The notes under the pieces: model-generated
Database searches by the model: none
Told to the model about the DNA's origin: nothing
Seen by the model: the letters and a program-made list of their open reading frames with translations, nothing else
Made by a program: the position numbers and the translations under genes
Assembly (NCBI GenBank): GCA_947626915.1
Contig: CANQUA010000031.1
Coordinates: forward strand, 1 to 37,323
Direction: 5' to 3'
Length of the DNA stretch: 37,323 nucleotides
Origin: an uncultured Lachnospiraceae bacterium
Lineage (GTDB): Bacteria; Bacillota; Clostridia; Lachnospirales; Lachnospiraceae
Part shown: piece by piece, positions 6,827-15,149 of the stretch
Layout: the number at the start of each line of letters is the position of its first letter
Position numbering within the stretch: position 1 is the stretch's first letter

Positions 6827-9800
6827 ACAGAAACAGGTGATCGAAACGAGGGGCTGCAATCTTCTGGTATCGGCGGCGGCCGGCAGCGGCAAGACCGCGG
6901 TGCTGGTGGAGCGGATCCTGCGGCTGATCAGCGAGGGGGAGAATCCGCTGGATATCGACCGCCTGCTGGTCATGACCTTTACCAACGCGGCGGCGGCGGA
7001 GATGCGGGAGCGGATTGCCCTGGCCATCGGGCAGAGGCTGGAACAGGAGCCGCAGAACGAGCATCTGCAGACCCAGGCGGCGCTGGCTCCCCACGCCCAG
7101 ATCACCACCATCGACAGCTTCTGCCTGAGCCTGATCCGGGATCATTTTAATCTGCTGGACATTGACCCGGCGTTTCGCATCGGGGACGAGGGAGAACTGC
7201 TTCTTCTGCGGGCGGACGTGATGGAGCGGATGCTGGAGGAATATTATGAGAACGCGGATCCGGACTTTGCTCAGTTTGTGGACACCTATGCCGTCGGAAA
7301 ATCCGACAGCGGGATTGAGGATTATATTATGCAGGTCTATACCTTCGCCCAGAGCAATCCGTTCCCGGAAGAATGGTTCGAGGACTGCCAAAGAGAACTG
7401 GAGCAGATGACGGAAGGAAACCTGGAACAGACCCGCTGGATGGAATTTCTGATGGCGGACGCCAGGAGCCGGTTCCGCGAGATGGCCGGACAGTACGGGG
7501 AGGCGCTGCGGCTGTGCCAGGAGGAGGACGGTCCCCAGGCGTATCTGCCCACGTTTTATGAGGAGCGGCAGATGCTGGAACGGCTGGCCTCCGCCGCGGA
7601 TTACGAAAGTCTCTGCCGGGAGCTGGAGCAGGCGGCGTTCGGGAGACTGAAGGCCGCCAGAGGGAAGGATCTGGACCCGGATAAGAAAGAACAGGCGGCC
7701 GAGTGCAGGAACCGTGTCAAGAAGGCCGTGACGGAGCTGAAAGAGGCTTACGCGGGACAGACGCCGGAGGAGGCCCTTTCGGATATCCTGGCGGGGCGGC
7801 AGGTGGTGCGGAAGCTTCTGGAGCTGGCGGAAGAGTTTTCACGGCGGTACCAGGAGGCAAAGCGGGATAAGAACCTGGTGGATTTTAATGATCTGGAACA
7901 TTATGCGCTGCAGATCCTGATCGACCGGACGGAGAGGGGAGAACTGCGCTATACGGAGACGGCGGACCAGTTAAGCGGCCGGTACGCGGAAATCCTGGTG
8001 GACGAGTACCAGGACAGCAACTATGTCCAGGAAGCGCTGATCCGCAGCCTGTCGGGGGAGCGCTTCGGGCGGCCCAATGTGTTCATGGTCGGTGATGTGA
8101 AGCAGAGCATCTACCGCTTCCGTCTGGCCCGGCCGGAGCTCTTTATGGAAAAATACGACGCCTATTCCGACGGAAGCGCCGCGGGCAGAAAGATTGAACT
8201 GCACCAGAATTTCCGCAGCCGCGCGTCGGTGCTGGACAGCGTCAACGCGGTCTTCTATCAGATCATGACCCGGAACCTGGGGAATGTGGACTACACGGAG
8301 GAAACGGCGCTGCACCCGGGGGCGTTTTTCCCGGAGCCGGGAAGCGGGGAGAGTGCGGACGGACAGGCCGGGGGGCGGCCGGAGGAACAGAACGGCAGCG
8401 AAAACGCCGCCGGGGAGGCGGTTCCCGGGAGGAGCGGGGAGCAGACGGACGGACGGGCTGAGGGGCAGTCGGAGGAACAGAACGGCGGCGAAGAGGTCCC
8501 CGGGGAGGCGGTTCCCGGGAGGAGCGGGGAGCAGACGGACGGACGGGCTGAAGGGCGGCCGGAGGAACAGAACGGCGAAGCGGCCTCCGGCAGAACCGAT
8601 TACCGGACGGAGCTTCTGCTTCTGGACGTGGGGAAAGAGACGATGGGAGTGCTGGAGGACGAGGCGGCGGACTATACGGCCAGGGAGCTGGAGGCGAAGC
8701 TGATTGCCGGGCGGATCCGGCAGCTGACCGACCCGCAGAAAGGGCTGCTTTTGTGGGATAAGGACGGGAAACGCTTCCGAAAGGCCCGCTGCGGCGACAT
8801 GGTGATCCTGCTGCGGAGCATGGAGGGATGGAGCGAGACCTTCGTCCAGGTGCTTACGCGGGAGGGGATCCCCGCCTATGCGGAGACGGGGACAGGATAT
8901 TTCAATACCGTTGAGGTGGAAACGGTCCTGGCGATGCTGGCGGTGATCGACAATCCGATACAGGATATTCCCCTGGCCGCTGTTCTCCATTCTCCCATGG
9001 CGGGGCTTGAGGATGAGGAGCTGGCCCGGATGATGGCCGATTTTAAGAAAACCGCGGAAAAGGGCCGGGACCGGGGAATCTGGGGCGCATTCTGCCATAT
9101 GATTGAAAAAGGAGCCGCGGATGGGGGTAAAGGCTGCGGATTCTATGATAAGCTGAAGAGGTTTCAGGAGCTTTTGGAGGAACTGCGTTTTCAGGCAACC
9201 TATCTGCCGATCCACGAGCTGCTCGATCTGGTCTATGAGCGGACCGGGTATTATGATTACGTATCCGCCATGCCGGCAGGAGAGACCCGGCGGGCCAATC
9301 TGGATATGCTGATCGAGAAAGCCTCCGCCTACGAGCGGACCAGCTGCAAGGGGCTGTTCCAGTTCATCCGCTATATCGGGCAGCTGAAAAAATACGAAAC
9401 GGATTTCGGGGAAGCCAGCGCCGGAAAATATGAAAACATGGTCCGGATCATGAGCATCCACAAGAGCAAGGGGCTGGAGTTCCCGATCGTGTTCCTGCCG
9501 GCCCTCGGCAAACGGTTCAATAAGCAGGAGGTGCGGGGGAAGCTCCTGATCGATTCGGATCTGGGGATCGCCGCTGATTACCTGGATCTGGAACGCCGCA
9601 CCCGCAGCGCCACGCTGAAGAAGCAGGTGCTGAAGCGGAAGCTGGAGATGGACGGTCTGGGCGAGGAACTGCGCGTTCTTTACGTGGGCATGACCAGGGC
9701 GAAAGAGAAGCTGATCCTGACGGGAGCGGACCGTTCTCTCGCAAAGAAGCTGGAAAAATGGAGCCATACCGTGTGGGGCGGGGAAGAAAACGGACGTCCC

Positions 9801-10721
9801 GCGCCGGTTCCCTGCACGGCCCTGCTGGCGGCCGGTTCCTGCCTGGATTGGATCCTGATGACGCATCCGGAGACGAGTCCGTTTTTCCGGAGCCGGATCG
9901 TGCCGCCGGAGACGCTGGTAGGGGAGGAAGTACTGCGGCAGGTGCAAAAGAAGGCATCCCGGGCGGAACTTCCGACGCGCCGGGAGGCCGCGGAGGAAGC
10001 GGCGCAGGCGGAGGAAGCTCCTTTTGCCGGATTTCGTTACCGTTACCCCTATGAGGCGGAGGTTAAGCTGCATACGAAGATGACCGTCTCGGAGCTGAAG
10101 AAGCTGGGGCAGGAGGAAGATGATTTTCAGGGACTGCAGCAGCCGGCAGTGCCGGACTTTTTGAGAAAGACCCGGGACGCGGAGGAAAAGCAGGCCGCCA
10201 TGGAACACGCGGCGGCCAGGGGAACGGCCATGCACCGGATCCTGGAGCTTCTGGATTTCCGGAAAGCGGAGACGGAGGAGGAAGTGCGGGAGCAGATCGG
10301 GGAGCTGCGGGCACGGTACCGGATCGGGGAGGAAACGGAGAAGCTGGCAAGGCCGGAATGGATCTGGCGGCTGGCGGTCTCCCCTCTGGGAAGACGCATG
10401 AAGCAGGCCCAGGAAAACGGCGCGCTTTACCGGGAAAAACAGTTCGTCATGGGGCTCCCGGCCAGAGAGATGGGGCTGGGGGACTCGGAGGAGCTGGTCC
10501 TGATCCAGGGAATCATCGACGCGTATCTGGTAGAGGACGGGAAGCTGGTGCTGATTGATTACAAGACGGACCGTCTGGAGCCCGGACAGGAAGAGCTGCT
10601 GGTCCGCCGCTATCAGGTCCAGCTGGATTATTATCAGAAAGCGCTGGAGCAGATGGTGAAGCTGCCCGTAAAGGAGAAGCTGATCTATTCTCTGGCCCTG
10701 CAGGAAGCGATACAGGTCTGA
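6810..10721 (+). CDS. addA: AddA, helicase-exonuclease subunit A, with a repeat insertion
   Basis: AddA (1303 residues) is the UvrD-like 3'-5' helicase plus nuclease of AddAB. Motifs in order: Walker A AAGSGKT (23-29), Walker B DEYQDS (398-403), GDVKQSIYRFR, NFRSR, SIHKSKGLEFPIVF and LYVGMTRAKEKL. The C-terminal RecB-like nuclease carries RGTAMHRILE, GIIDAYL and IDYKTD (D1250, K1252). It is longer than usual (B. subtilis about 1232). Most of the excess is a low-complexity Gly/Glu/Gln/Arg insertion at about residues 508-594, between the NFRSR region and TELLLLD, made of 30-residue repeats. The insertion keeps the frame and lies in a linker that is variable in the family, so the enzyme is probably active. 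Confidence 0.97.
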   Translation: MEWTDKQKQVIETRGCNLLVSAAAGSGKTAVLVERILRLISEGENPLDIDRLLVMTFTNAAAAEMRERIALAIGQRLEQEPQNEHLQTQAALAPHAQITTIDSFCLSLIRDHFNLLDIDPAFRIGDEGELLLLRADVMERMLEEYYENADPDFAQFVDTYAVGKSDSGIEDYIMQVYTFAQSNPFPEEWFEDCQRELEQMTEGNLEQTRWMEFLMADARSRFREMAGQYGEALRLCQEEDGPQAYLPTFYEERQMLERLASAADYESLCRELEQAAFGRLKAARGKDLDPDKKEQAAECRNRVKKAVTELKEAYAGQTPEEALSDILAGRQVVRKLLELAEEFSRRYQEAKRDKNLVDFNDLEHYALQILIDRTERGELRYTETADQLSGRYAEILVDEYQDSNYVQEALIRSLSGERFGRPNVFMVGDVKQSIYRFRLARPELFMEKYDAYSDGSAAGRKIELHQNFRSRASVLDSVNAVFYQIMTRNLGNVDYTEETALHPGAFFPEPGSGESADGQAGGRPEEQNGSENAAGEAVPGRSGEQTDGRAEGQSEEQNGGEEVPGEAVPGRSGEQTDGRAEGRPEEQNGEAASGRTDYRTELLLLDVGKETMGVLEDEAADYTARELEAKLIAGRIRQLTDPQKGLLLWDKDGKRFRKARCGDMVILLRSMEGWSETFVQVLTREGIPAYAETGTGYFNTVEVETVLAMLAVIDNPIQDIPLAAVLHSPMAGLEDEELARMMADFKKTAEKGRDRGIWGAFCHMIEKGAADGGKGCGFYDKLKRFQELLEELRFQATYLPIHELLDLVYERTGYYDYVSAMPAGETRRANLDMLIEKASAYERTSCKGLFQFIRYIGQLKKYETDFGEASAGKYENMVRIMSIHKSKGLEFPIVFLPALGKRFNKQEVRGKLLIDSDLGIAADYLDLERRTRSATLKKQVLKRKLEMDGLGEELRVLYVGMTRAKEKLILTGADRSLAKKLEKWSHTVWGGEENGRPAPVPCTALLAAGSCLDWILMTHPETSPFFRSRIVPPETLVGEEVLRQVQKKASRAELPTRREAAEEAAQAEEAPFAGFRYRYPYEAEVKLHTKMTVSELKKLGQEEDDFQGLQQPAVPDFLRKTRDAEEKQAAMEHAAARGTAMHRILELLDFRKAETEEEVREQIGELRARYRIGEETEKLARPEWIWRLAVSPLGRRMKQAQENGALYREKQFVMGLPAREMGLGDSEELVLIQGIIDAYLVEDGKLVLIDYKTDRLEPGQEELLVRRYQVQLDYYQKALEQMVKLPVKEKLIYSLALQEAIQV
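8351..8576 (+). repeat. 90-bp in-frame tandem repeat inside addA
   Basis: The 16-mer GGAGGAACAGAACGGC occurs at 8381, 8471 and 8561, exactly 90 bp apart. The sequence between copies is nearly identical, for example CGGGGAGGCGGTTCCCGGGA recurs at 90 bp. About 2.4 copies are present; each encodes 30 residues rich in G, E, Q and R (such as GRSGEQTDGRAEG). An exact multiple of three preserves the reading frame. Confidence 0.93.
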
Positions 10722-10804
10722 GGCGGCGGGGCCGCGCAGAACGAAGGGCCGGCCGCGGCGGATGGGCAAAGCGGCGGGACCGGCTGGAGAAAGGAGAAGT
10801 TCGT

Positions 10805-11689
10805 ATGGGACAGGACGAGGATTTTGTGCAGGACACCAGTCAGAAAGGCGAGAGGCCCGGAGGAGTGTTTCTGATGCGGCTCTTATTTACGAAGCCGGTC
10901 TCCATGCCCGCCCGGGAGAAGCTGCTTTCGGTTCTGGAAAAACGTGTCGGCAGGATAAACTGTATCTGCTACGACGGACAGATGGCCGGCTTTTCTGCGC
11001 TGGACTATGCGGGATATTTTGAAGGCCGGAAGGTGCAGGCCCAGCTGATGATCATGACCTGCTCTGAGTATTCCGGCGAGGAGGTAGACGCGTTCACCAG
11101 GAGCCAGATGTGGGACTGCCGGGAGGAACGGGACGAGATCCTGTCTTCCTGCCGCTACCAGGTAGTAGCGACGGATCTTTTGGCGTCTGCGCTGCATGCG
11201 GAGGAGCGGGCGGAGCTGGATATGGATTTCATGGAAGCGCTGGCGGAGCTGTATCCCGCCTGCCGGGCGTTTTATTTTGAAAACTGCGGGAGAATGTATC
11301 CGGCGGCGGCCGTCCGCAGGCACAGGATCCCCCGGGAAGACCGCTATATCTACTTCGGTATGAACGTCCGCTTTTTCCGGATCCGGGGAACGAAGGATTT
11401 TATGGTGGACACGGTGGGGATGAACACGCTGTTTCTGCCGGACATCCAGTACCATTTTCATACCATGGACCCGGCCCTGGTGGTAGGCCACGCCTGCAAT
11501 CTGGCGATCTATATCCTGCAGAACGATAACCCCATCGAGTCAGGAGAGACGGTGGACGGTGTGGAGGACGGCCGGATGAGCAGCGGCGTCCGGTGGGAAT
11601 GCAGATATGAAGAATCCCTGATCCAGCCGGTCAGGGAAGTTCTGGACGTGCGCATGGGAGAATACGCGGCCGGAATCCGGGATGTCTGA
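10805..11689 (+). CDS. DUF4261 domain-containing protein
   Basis: This 294-residue soluble protein has no signal peptide. After a short charged N-terminus it reads MRLLFTKPVSMPAREKLLSVLEK, then a central alpha/beta region. The C-terminal portion, with YFGMNVRFFRI, DTVGMNTLFLPDIQYHF and PALVVGHACNLAIYILQNDNPI, is what I recall as DUF4261. The function of that family is unknown. The ATG is preceded by AAAGGAGAA at 6 nt. The gene starts 83 bp after addA in the same direction and may share its transcript, but no functional link is evident. Some members sit near type VI secretion or immunity genes; nothing here supports that. Confidence 0.72.
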   Translation: MGQDEDFVQDTSQKGERPGGVFLMRLLFTKPVSMPAREKLLSVLEKRVGRINCICYDGQMAGFSALDYAGYFEGRKVQAQLMIMTCSEYSGEEVDAFTRSQMWDCREERDEILSSCRYQVVATDLLASALHAEERAELDMDFMEALAELYPACRAFYFENCGRMYPAAAVRRHRIPREDRYIYFGMNVRFFRIRGTKDFMVDTVGMNTLFLPDIQYHFHTMDPALVVGHACNLAIYILQNDNPIESGETVDGVEDGRMSSGVRWECRYEESLIQPVREVLDVRMGEYAAGIRDV

Positions 11690-11891
11690 CCGGTTTTACC
11701 GTATATGGGAAACGATACAGATTCGTTGTGCCGGATGGTTCCGACGGTTTCAATTTGTACCGGAGACAATCTTCGAAAAGCAATCCGGATCATACAGGCC
11801 GAATCTTAAGAACAAACCTGTCCGGAAAACTTCCGGCAGGAAAGAGAAAAATAATCGGCAGGGGTAAGGCAGGGGTGAAACATCAGAAGGA

Positions 11892-12029
11892 GGGGCTGTC
11901 GCAAAATATGGTTTGTGTAGGAATGGGCCATATAAATAGTTAAAAACAGCGGGAGAAAACAGGAATCATTCGTGCTTTCTCCCGCTAAATATCAGGCGGT
12001 TTTTGCATCATTCTATTTTGCAGCACCCC
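11892..12029. mobile_element. MITE-like element with imperfect terminal inverted repeats
   Basis: GGGGCTGTCGCAAAAT (11892-11907) and ATTTTGCAGCACCCC (12015-12029) form an imperfect inverted repeat bounding about 138 bp of non-coding sequence with a strong internal hairpin (11948-11986). Ends of the GGGCTGTCGCAAAA type are, from memory, typical of IS1182-like transposons in Firmicutes. No transposase and no clear target-site duplication were seen. It fills most of the gap between the DUF4261 gene and ychF; the remaining about 200 bp before it shows no gene. Confidence 0.5.
11942..11986 (-). terminator. Terminator of ychF within the MITE-like element
   Basis: An 11-bp perfect stem, AGCGGGAGAAA (11948-11958) with TTTCTCCCGCT (11976-11986), is followed on the minus strand by GTTTTTA. 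It lies about 73 bp past the ychF stop, oriented to stop leftward transcription. Confidence 0.72.
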
Positions 12030-12058
12030 GTCCCGGTAAATCCAGGGTTTTGATGATA

Positions 12059-13156
12059 TCAGACGTTAAACCTAAACAGGATCACGTCGCCGTCCTGCAC
12101 GACATAATCTTTGCCCTCCAGGCGGACCAGGCCTTTTTCTCTGGCTGCGGCGTAGGCGCCGCAGTCTAGGAGATCCTGATAATTGACTACCTCGGCGCGG
12201 ATGAAGCCTCTCTCGAAGTCGGAATGGATCTTTCCGGCTGCCTGGGGGGCTTTCGTGCCCTTTTTGATGGTCCAGGCCCGGGTCTCGTCCTCGCCGGAGG
12301 TCAGAAAACTCAGAAGCCCCAGCAGGTCATAGCTGGCGGCGATCAGCTTCTCCAGGCCGGATTCCTTCAGCCCCAGGTCCTCCAGGAACATGGCCTTTTC
12401 CTCTTCTTCCAGTTCCGCGATCTCCTCCTCGATCTGGGCGCAGATCACAAAGACCTGGGAGCCGTGTTCTTTGGCGAACGCGCGGACCTTCTGCACATGG
12501 GGATTGGATGCGCCGTCGTCGGACAGGTCGTCCTCACCGACGTTCGCCGCAAAGATCACCGGCTTATAGGTCAGCAGGTTCAGGCCCGCCAGGATCGCCT
12601 GCTGGTCCTCGTCCGCGCAGACGAAGGAGCGGGCGGGAAGGCCGTTCTCCAGGTGTTCCTTCAGGGCTTTCAGCAGTTCCGCCTCTTTTGCCAGGGACTT
12701 GTCGTTGAACGCGCTCTTGACGGTTTTGGAAAGGCGCCGCTCCAGGACCTCCAGGTCCGCGAAGATCAGCTCCAGATCGATGGTCTCGATGTCCCGCAGC
12801 GGGTCGATGCTGCCGTCCACGTGGATCACATTGCTGTCCTCGAAGCAGCGGACCACATGGACGATGGCGTCCACCTCGCGGATATGGGAGAGGAACTGAT
12901 TGCCCAGGCCCTCGCCTTTGGACGCGCCTTTGACCAGGCCCGCGATATCCACGAACTCGATGACGGCCGGCGTGACTTTTCTGGAATGGTACAGATCGCC
13001 CAAAAGCTTCAGCCGCGGGTCGGGGACGGCCACGACGCCCACGTTCGGGTCGATGGTGCAGAACGGATAGTTGGCGGACTCGGCGCCCGCCTTGGTTAAG
13101 GAGTTAAACAAAGTGCTTTTGCCTACGTTTGGGAGGCCAACGATGCCCAGTTTCAT
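12059..13156 (-). CDS. ychF: YchF/OLA1 ribosome-associated ATPase
   Basis: The protein has 365 residues, the normal length for YchF, an Obg-family P-loop protein that hydrolyses ATP rather than GTP and binds ribosomes. G1 GLPNVGKST is at 7-15; the switch region [10 protein letters not shown] and G3 [20 protein letters not shown] follow. The G4 position reads FAANVGEDD, the N-x-x-E variant that explains ATP preference in the family. The C-terminal TGS domain ends [18 protein letters not shown]...[13 protein letters not shown]. An AAAGAGGA site precedes the ATG. The gene is monocistronic, divergent from lgt. Confidence 0.97.
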   Translation of the reverse strand: MKLGIVGLPNVGKSTLFNSLTKAGAESANYPFCTIDPNVGVVAVPDPRLKLLGDLYHSRKVTPAVIEFVDIAGLVKGASKGEGLGNQFLSHIREVDAIVHVVRCFEDSNVIHVDGSIDPLRDIETIDLELIFADLEVLERRLSKTVKSAFNDKSLAKEAELLKALKEHLENGLPARSFVCADEDQQAILAGLNLLTYKPVIFAANVGEDDLSDDGASNPHVQKVRAFAKEHGSQVFVICAQIEEEIAELEEEEKAMFLEDLGLKESGLEKLIAASYDLLGLLSFLTSGEDETRAWTIKKGTKAPQAAGKIHSDFERGFIRAEVVNYQDLLDCGAYAAAREKGLVRLEGKDYVVQDGDVILFRFNV

Positions 13157-13394
13157 GATACATGTCCTCTTTCTTCCGAATGTTCCCGCAGCCCGCGCGG
13201 CGCGGCAGGGAGCATAGTTGTTTTCTTTGCGATCCTGACCGAAGGATCAAATTGTTTTTATGAACGGACGCGCAGTCGTTTCGCCGCCGTTTTGATTCCT
13301 GTTAAGTCTAACACAGAAGGGCGCGGTTTGTCACTATCTATTTTGCGGTTTTTCATTCGCCTTTTTCAATCCCAACGGCCGGACGGGAAGCCCC

Positions 13395-13459
13395 TGTCGA
13401 ACGCCGTCACAAAGTGTCGGTCGAATATCATTGCTTTTTCGGGTATTTAGGGGTAAAAT
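13395..13459 (+). promoter_or_regulatory. lgt promoter with Spo0A-box-like sites
   Basis: -35 TTGCTT (13431-13436), a 17-bp spacer and -10 TAAAAT (13454-13459) precede lgt. Upstream lie an exact 0A box TGTCGAA (13395-13401) and a 6/7 match GGTCGAA (13419-13425), about 65-71 and 41-47 bp before the predicted start, positions where Spo0A~P can act. The rest of the ychF-lgt gap (13157-13492) shows no gene. Regulation by Spo0A is inference. Confidence 0.55.
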
Positions 13460-13492
13460 GAAGGTAATTTTCGAGAAAGGATCATTACATAT

Positions 13493-14365
13493 ATGATAAC
13501 TGCGACAGACCTGCGCTTTGTGCACTTGGGAATCACCATAGAACATCTGCGGAACAGTATTTCGGTTTTCGGCTTCCGGATCGCTTTTTATGGAATTATC
13601 ATCGGCTGCGGCATGATTGCCGGGCTCTGGGTGGCCCGCCGGGATGCCAGAAGAAGAGGACAGGACCCGGAGCTTTATACGGATTTTGCGATCTACGCGA
13701 TCATTTTTTCCATCATCGGGGCGAGGATCTACTATGTGGTGTTTGCATGGGACGCCTATAAGGATCATCTGCCGGAGATCTTCAACCTCCGCGCCGGCGG
13801 CCTGGCGATCTACGGAGGCGTGATCGGAGGCGTGCTGACGCTTCTGGCTTTTTCCCGCCTGCACAGGCAGTCCTTCCGTTCCATGGGGGATACGGCCTGC
13901 CTGGGGCTGCTCACGGGGCAGATCATCGGCCGCTGGGGAAATTTCTTCAACTGCGAAGCCTTCGGGGGCTATACGGACAACCTGTTTGCCATGCGGATCC
14001 GGCGGGCGATCGTCAATCCGTCCATGATCTCGCAGGAGCTTCTGGATCATCTGATCGTGGAGGACGGGATCGAGTACATCCAGGTGCATCCCACGTTTCT
14101 GTATGAGTCCGTGTGGAATCTGGCGCTGCTTATGTTTATGCTCTGGTACCGAAAATACAAAAAATTTGACGGAGAGATGATCTGCATCTATCTGTTGGGT
14201 TATGGTCTGGGACGGTTCTGGATCGAGGGGCTGAGGACGGACCAGCTGATACTGTTTGGGACAGGCATAGCGGTGTCCCAGGCGTTGTCCATGATTCTGG
14301 TAGCGGCGGCAGCCCTGGCGCTGGCGGCCGGACATCGGAAGATGAGACAGACAAACAACGAATAA
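13493..14365 (+). CDS. lgt: Prolipoprotein diacylglyceryl transferase
   Basis: Lgt (290 residues) is a polytopic membrane enzyme that transfers diacylglycerol from phosphatidylglycerol to the lipobox cysteine of prolipoproteins. Diagnostic stretches are RAGGLAIYGGVIGG, the core GRWGNFFNCEAFGG, and HPTFLYESVWNL, with about seven hydrophobic helices. The ATG follows AAAGGA at about 11 nt. A Spo0E-like gene starts 12 bp downstream, suggesting a two-gene unit ended by the terminator at 14552. The N-terminus (first 25 residues) is slightly longer than in E. coli but is followed by the usual helix. Confidence 0.96.
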   Translation: MITATDLRFVHLGITIEHLRNSISVFGFRIAFYGIIIGCGMIAGLWVARRDARRRGQDPELYTDFAIYAIIFSIIGARIYYVVFAWDAYKDHLPEIFNLRAGGLAIYGGVIGGVLTLLAFSRLHRQSFRSMGDTACLGLLTGQIIGRWGNFFNCEAFGGYTDNLFAMRIRRAIVNPSMISQELLDHLIVEDGIEYIQVHPTFLYESVWNLALLMFMLWYRKYKKFDGEMICIYLLGYGLGRFWIEGLRTDQLILFGTGIAVSQALSMILVAAAALALAAGHRKMRQTNNE

Positions 14366-14377
14366 GGAGGAAGAAGC

Positions 14378-14536
14378 ATGGACAAACCTACGCGGGAGGA
14401 ACTGGTGCAAAGCATCGAGAGCGCCAGGGAGAAACTGAACCGGAGCATCGACGAGAGGAGGAAATACGAGGAGATATACCAGAACAGTGTTGAATTGGAC
14501 GCGCTGATCGAACAATATATTGTGTCTGGATTTTAG
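14378..14536 (+). CDS. Spo0E-like aspartyl-phosphate phosphatase
   Basis: This 52-residue protein is missed easily because of its size. AAGGAGG (14364-14370) lies 7 nt before the ATG, an excellent site. The sequence forms two helices, REELVQSIESAREKLNRSI and YEEIYQNSVELDALIEQYI. The SVELD-LI-QY stretch matches the S-x-E-L-D signature of the Spo0E family, small proteins that dephosphorylate Spo0A~P and hold back sporulation. It probably shares a transcript with lgt. Spo0E family assignment rests on this motif, length and helical pattern; direct activity on Spo0A is inferred. Confidence 0.78.
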   Translation: MDKPTREELVQSIESAREKLNRSIDERRKYEEIYQNSVELDALIEQYIVSGF

Positions 14537-14551
14537 GTTCTACAACATTTG

Positions 14552-14591
14552 GAAGCAGCTGCGGAAGGCCCGCGGCTGCTTCATTTTTTTT
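14552..14591 (+). terminator. Terminator of the lgt unit
   Basis: GAAGCAGC (14552-14559) pairs with GCTGCTTC (14575-14582), with further pairing TGCGG/CCGCG inside, followed by a T run (14584-14591). It separates lgt and the Spo0E-like gene from mraZ. Confidence 0.88.
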
Positions 14592-14613
14592 AATTTTTTT
14601 TTACAAAATTCCC

Positions 14614-14690
14614 TTGCTATTTTGCGTGGTTTATACTAGAATGAACTTACGAAGTGGGAGATTGTGGGTGTTTGTGGTAATTAGTGGTAA
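14614..14690 (+). promoter_or_regulatory. dcw promoter with MraZ operator (four GTGG repeats)
   Basis: -35 TTGCTA (14614-14619), 17 bp, -10 TAGAAT (14637-14642). Starting at the predicted transcript start are four direct repeats GTGG at 14654, 14664, 14674 and 14684, exactly 10 bp apart, i.e. on the same helix face. Known MraZ operators are tandem TGGG/GTGG-type repeats at one-turn spacing just ahead of mraZ, so this is very likely the autoregulatory site. Confidence 0.85.
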
Positions 14691-14720
14691 ACATTCTACG
14701 GGAGAAGTGCAGGTGACGGT

Positions 14721-15149
14721 ATGGGATTCATTGGCGAGTTCAACCACACGGTTGACACAAAAGGCAGAGTCGTTGTCCCATCCGGCTTCCGTGAACAATT
14801 AGGCGAAGAGTTTATTGTTACAAGGGGGCTGGAACACTGTCTCTATGCCTATCACCCGGAAGAGTGGACAAGAGTGGAACAGAGCTTGTCCGAGCTCCCG
14901 TCTTCGAAAGAAAACCGGAAACTGTCCCGGTTTTTCCTGTCGGGGGCCGTCCGCTGCGAGGTAGACAAGCAGGGCAGGATCCTGCTTCCCTCTGTGCTCA
15001 GGGAGTACGCGCAGATCGACAAGGACGCCGTGCTGGTGGGCAATAACCGCCACATGGAGATCTGGGATAAGGACGCCTGGACGGATTACAACGATTATGA
15101 CAATGTGGAAGAGATCGCCGAAAAGGTAGCGGACAGGTTGAACCTATGA
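14721..15149 (+). CDS. mraZ: Transcriptional regulator MraZ
   Basis: MraZ (142 residues) is the ring-forming DNA-binding regulator that controls the dcw cluster. Two tandem AbrB-like swapped-hairpin repeats are visible: [21 protein letters not shown] (near the N-terminus) and [21 protein letters not shown] (about 78-98), each with the DxxGR-VPS/LPS core that contacts DNA. AGGTGA precedes the ATG. The stop overlaps the rsmH start (ATGA). It likely represses or tunes the promoter through the GTGG repeats about 30-65 bp upstream. Confidence 0.97.
   Translation: MGFIGEFNHTVDTKGRVVVPSGFREQLGEEFIVTRGLEHCLYAYHPEEWTRVEQSLSELPSSKENRKLSRFFLSGAVRCEVDKQGRILLPSVLREYAQIDKDAVLVGNNRHMEIWDKDAWTDYNDYDNVEEIAEKVADRLNL

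Noticed and set aside
3767-7111. Very long antisense open frame (about 1114 codons) opposite addB
   Set aside because: Its codons mirror the addB frame in GC-rich DNA, the translation is rich in R/P/Q/H without any recognisable motif, and no ribosome site or promoter supports it. The same holds for antisense frames 7971-10769 and 18741-21422.
8351-8576. CRISPR-like spaced repeats
   Set aside because: The repeat is a contiguous 90-bp coding tandem inside addA without variable spacers; no CRISPR array was seen elsewhere.
11682-11867. Short ORF overlapping the end of the DUF4261 gene
   Set aside because: No ribosome-binding site, composition unlike a protein, and no family resemblance; treated as a chance frame in an intergenic gap.
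13157-13394. Small gene or RNA between ychF and lgt
   Set aside because: No frame with a ribosome site and no strong hairpin with a T run; left as intergenic DNA apart from the promoter and 0A-like boxes.
14614-14802. ORF upstream of and overlapping mraZ
   Set aside because: It spans the dcw promoter and the GTGG operator repeats in a different frame from mraZ; a shadow frame.
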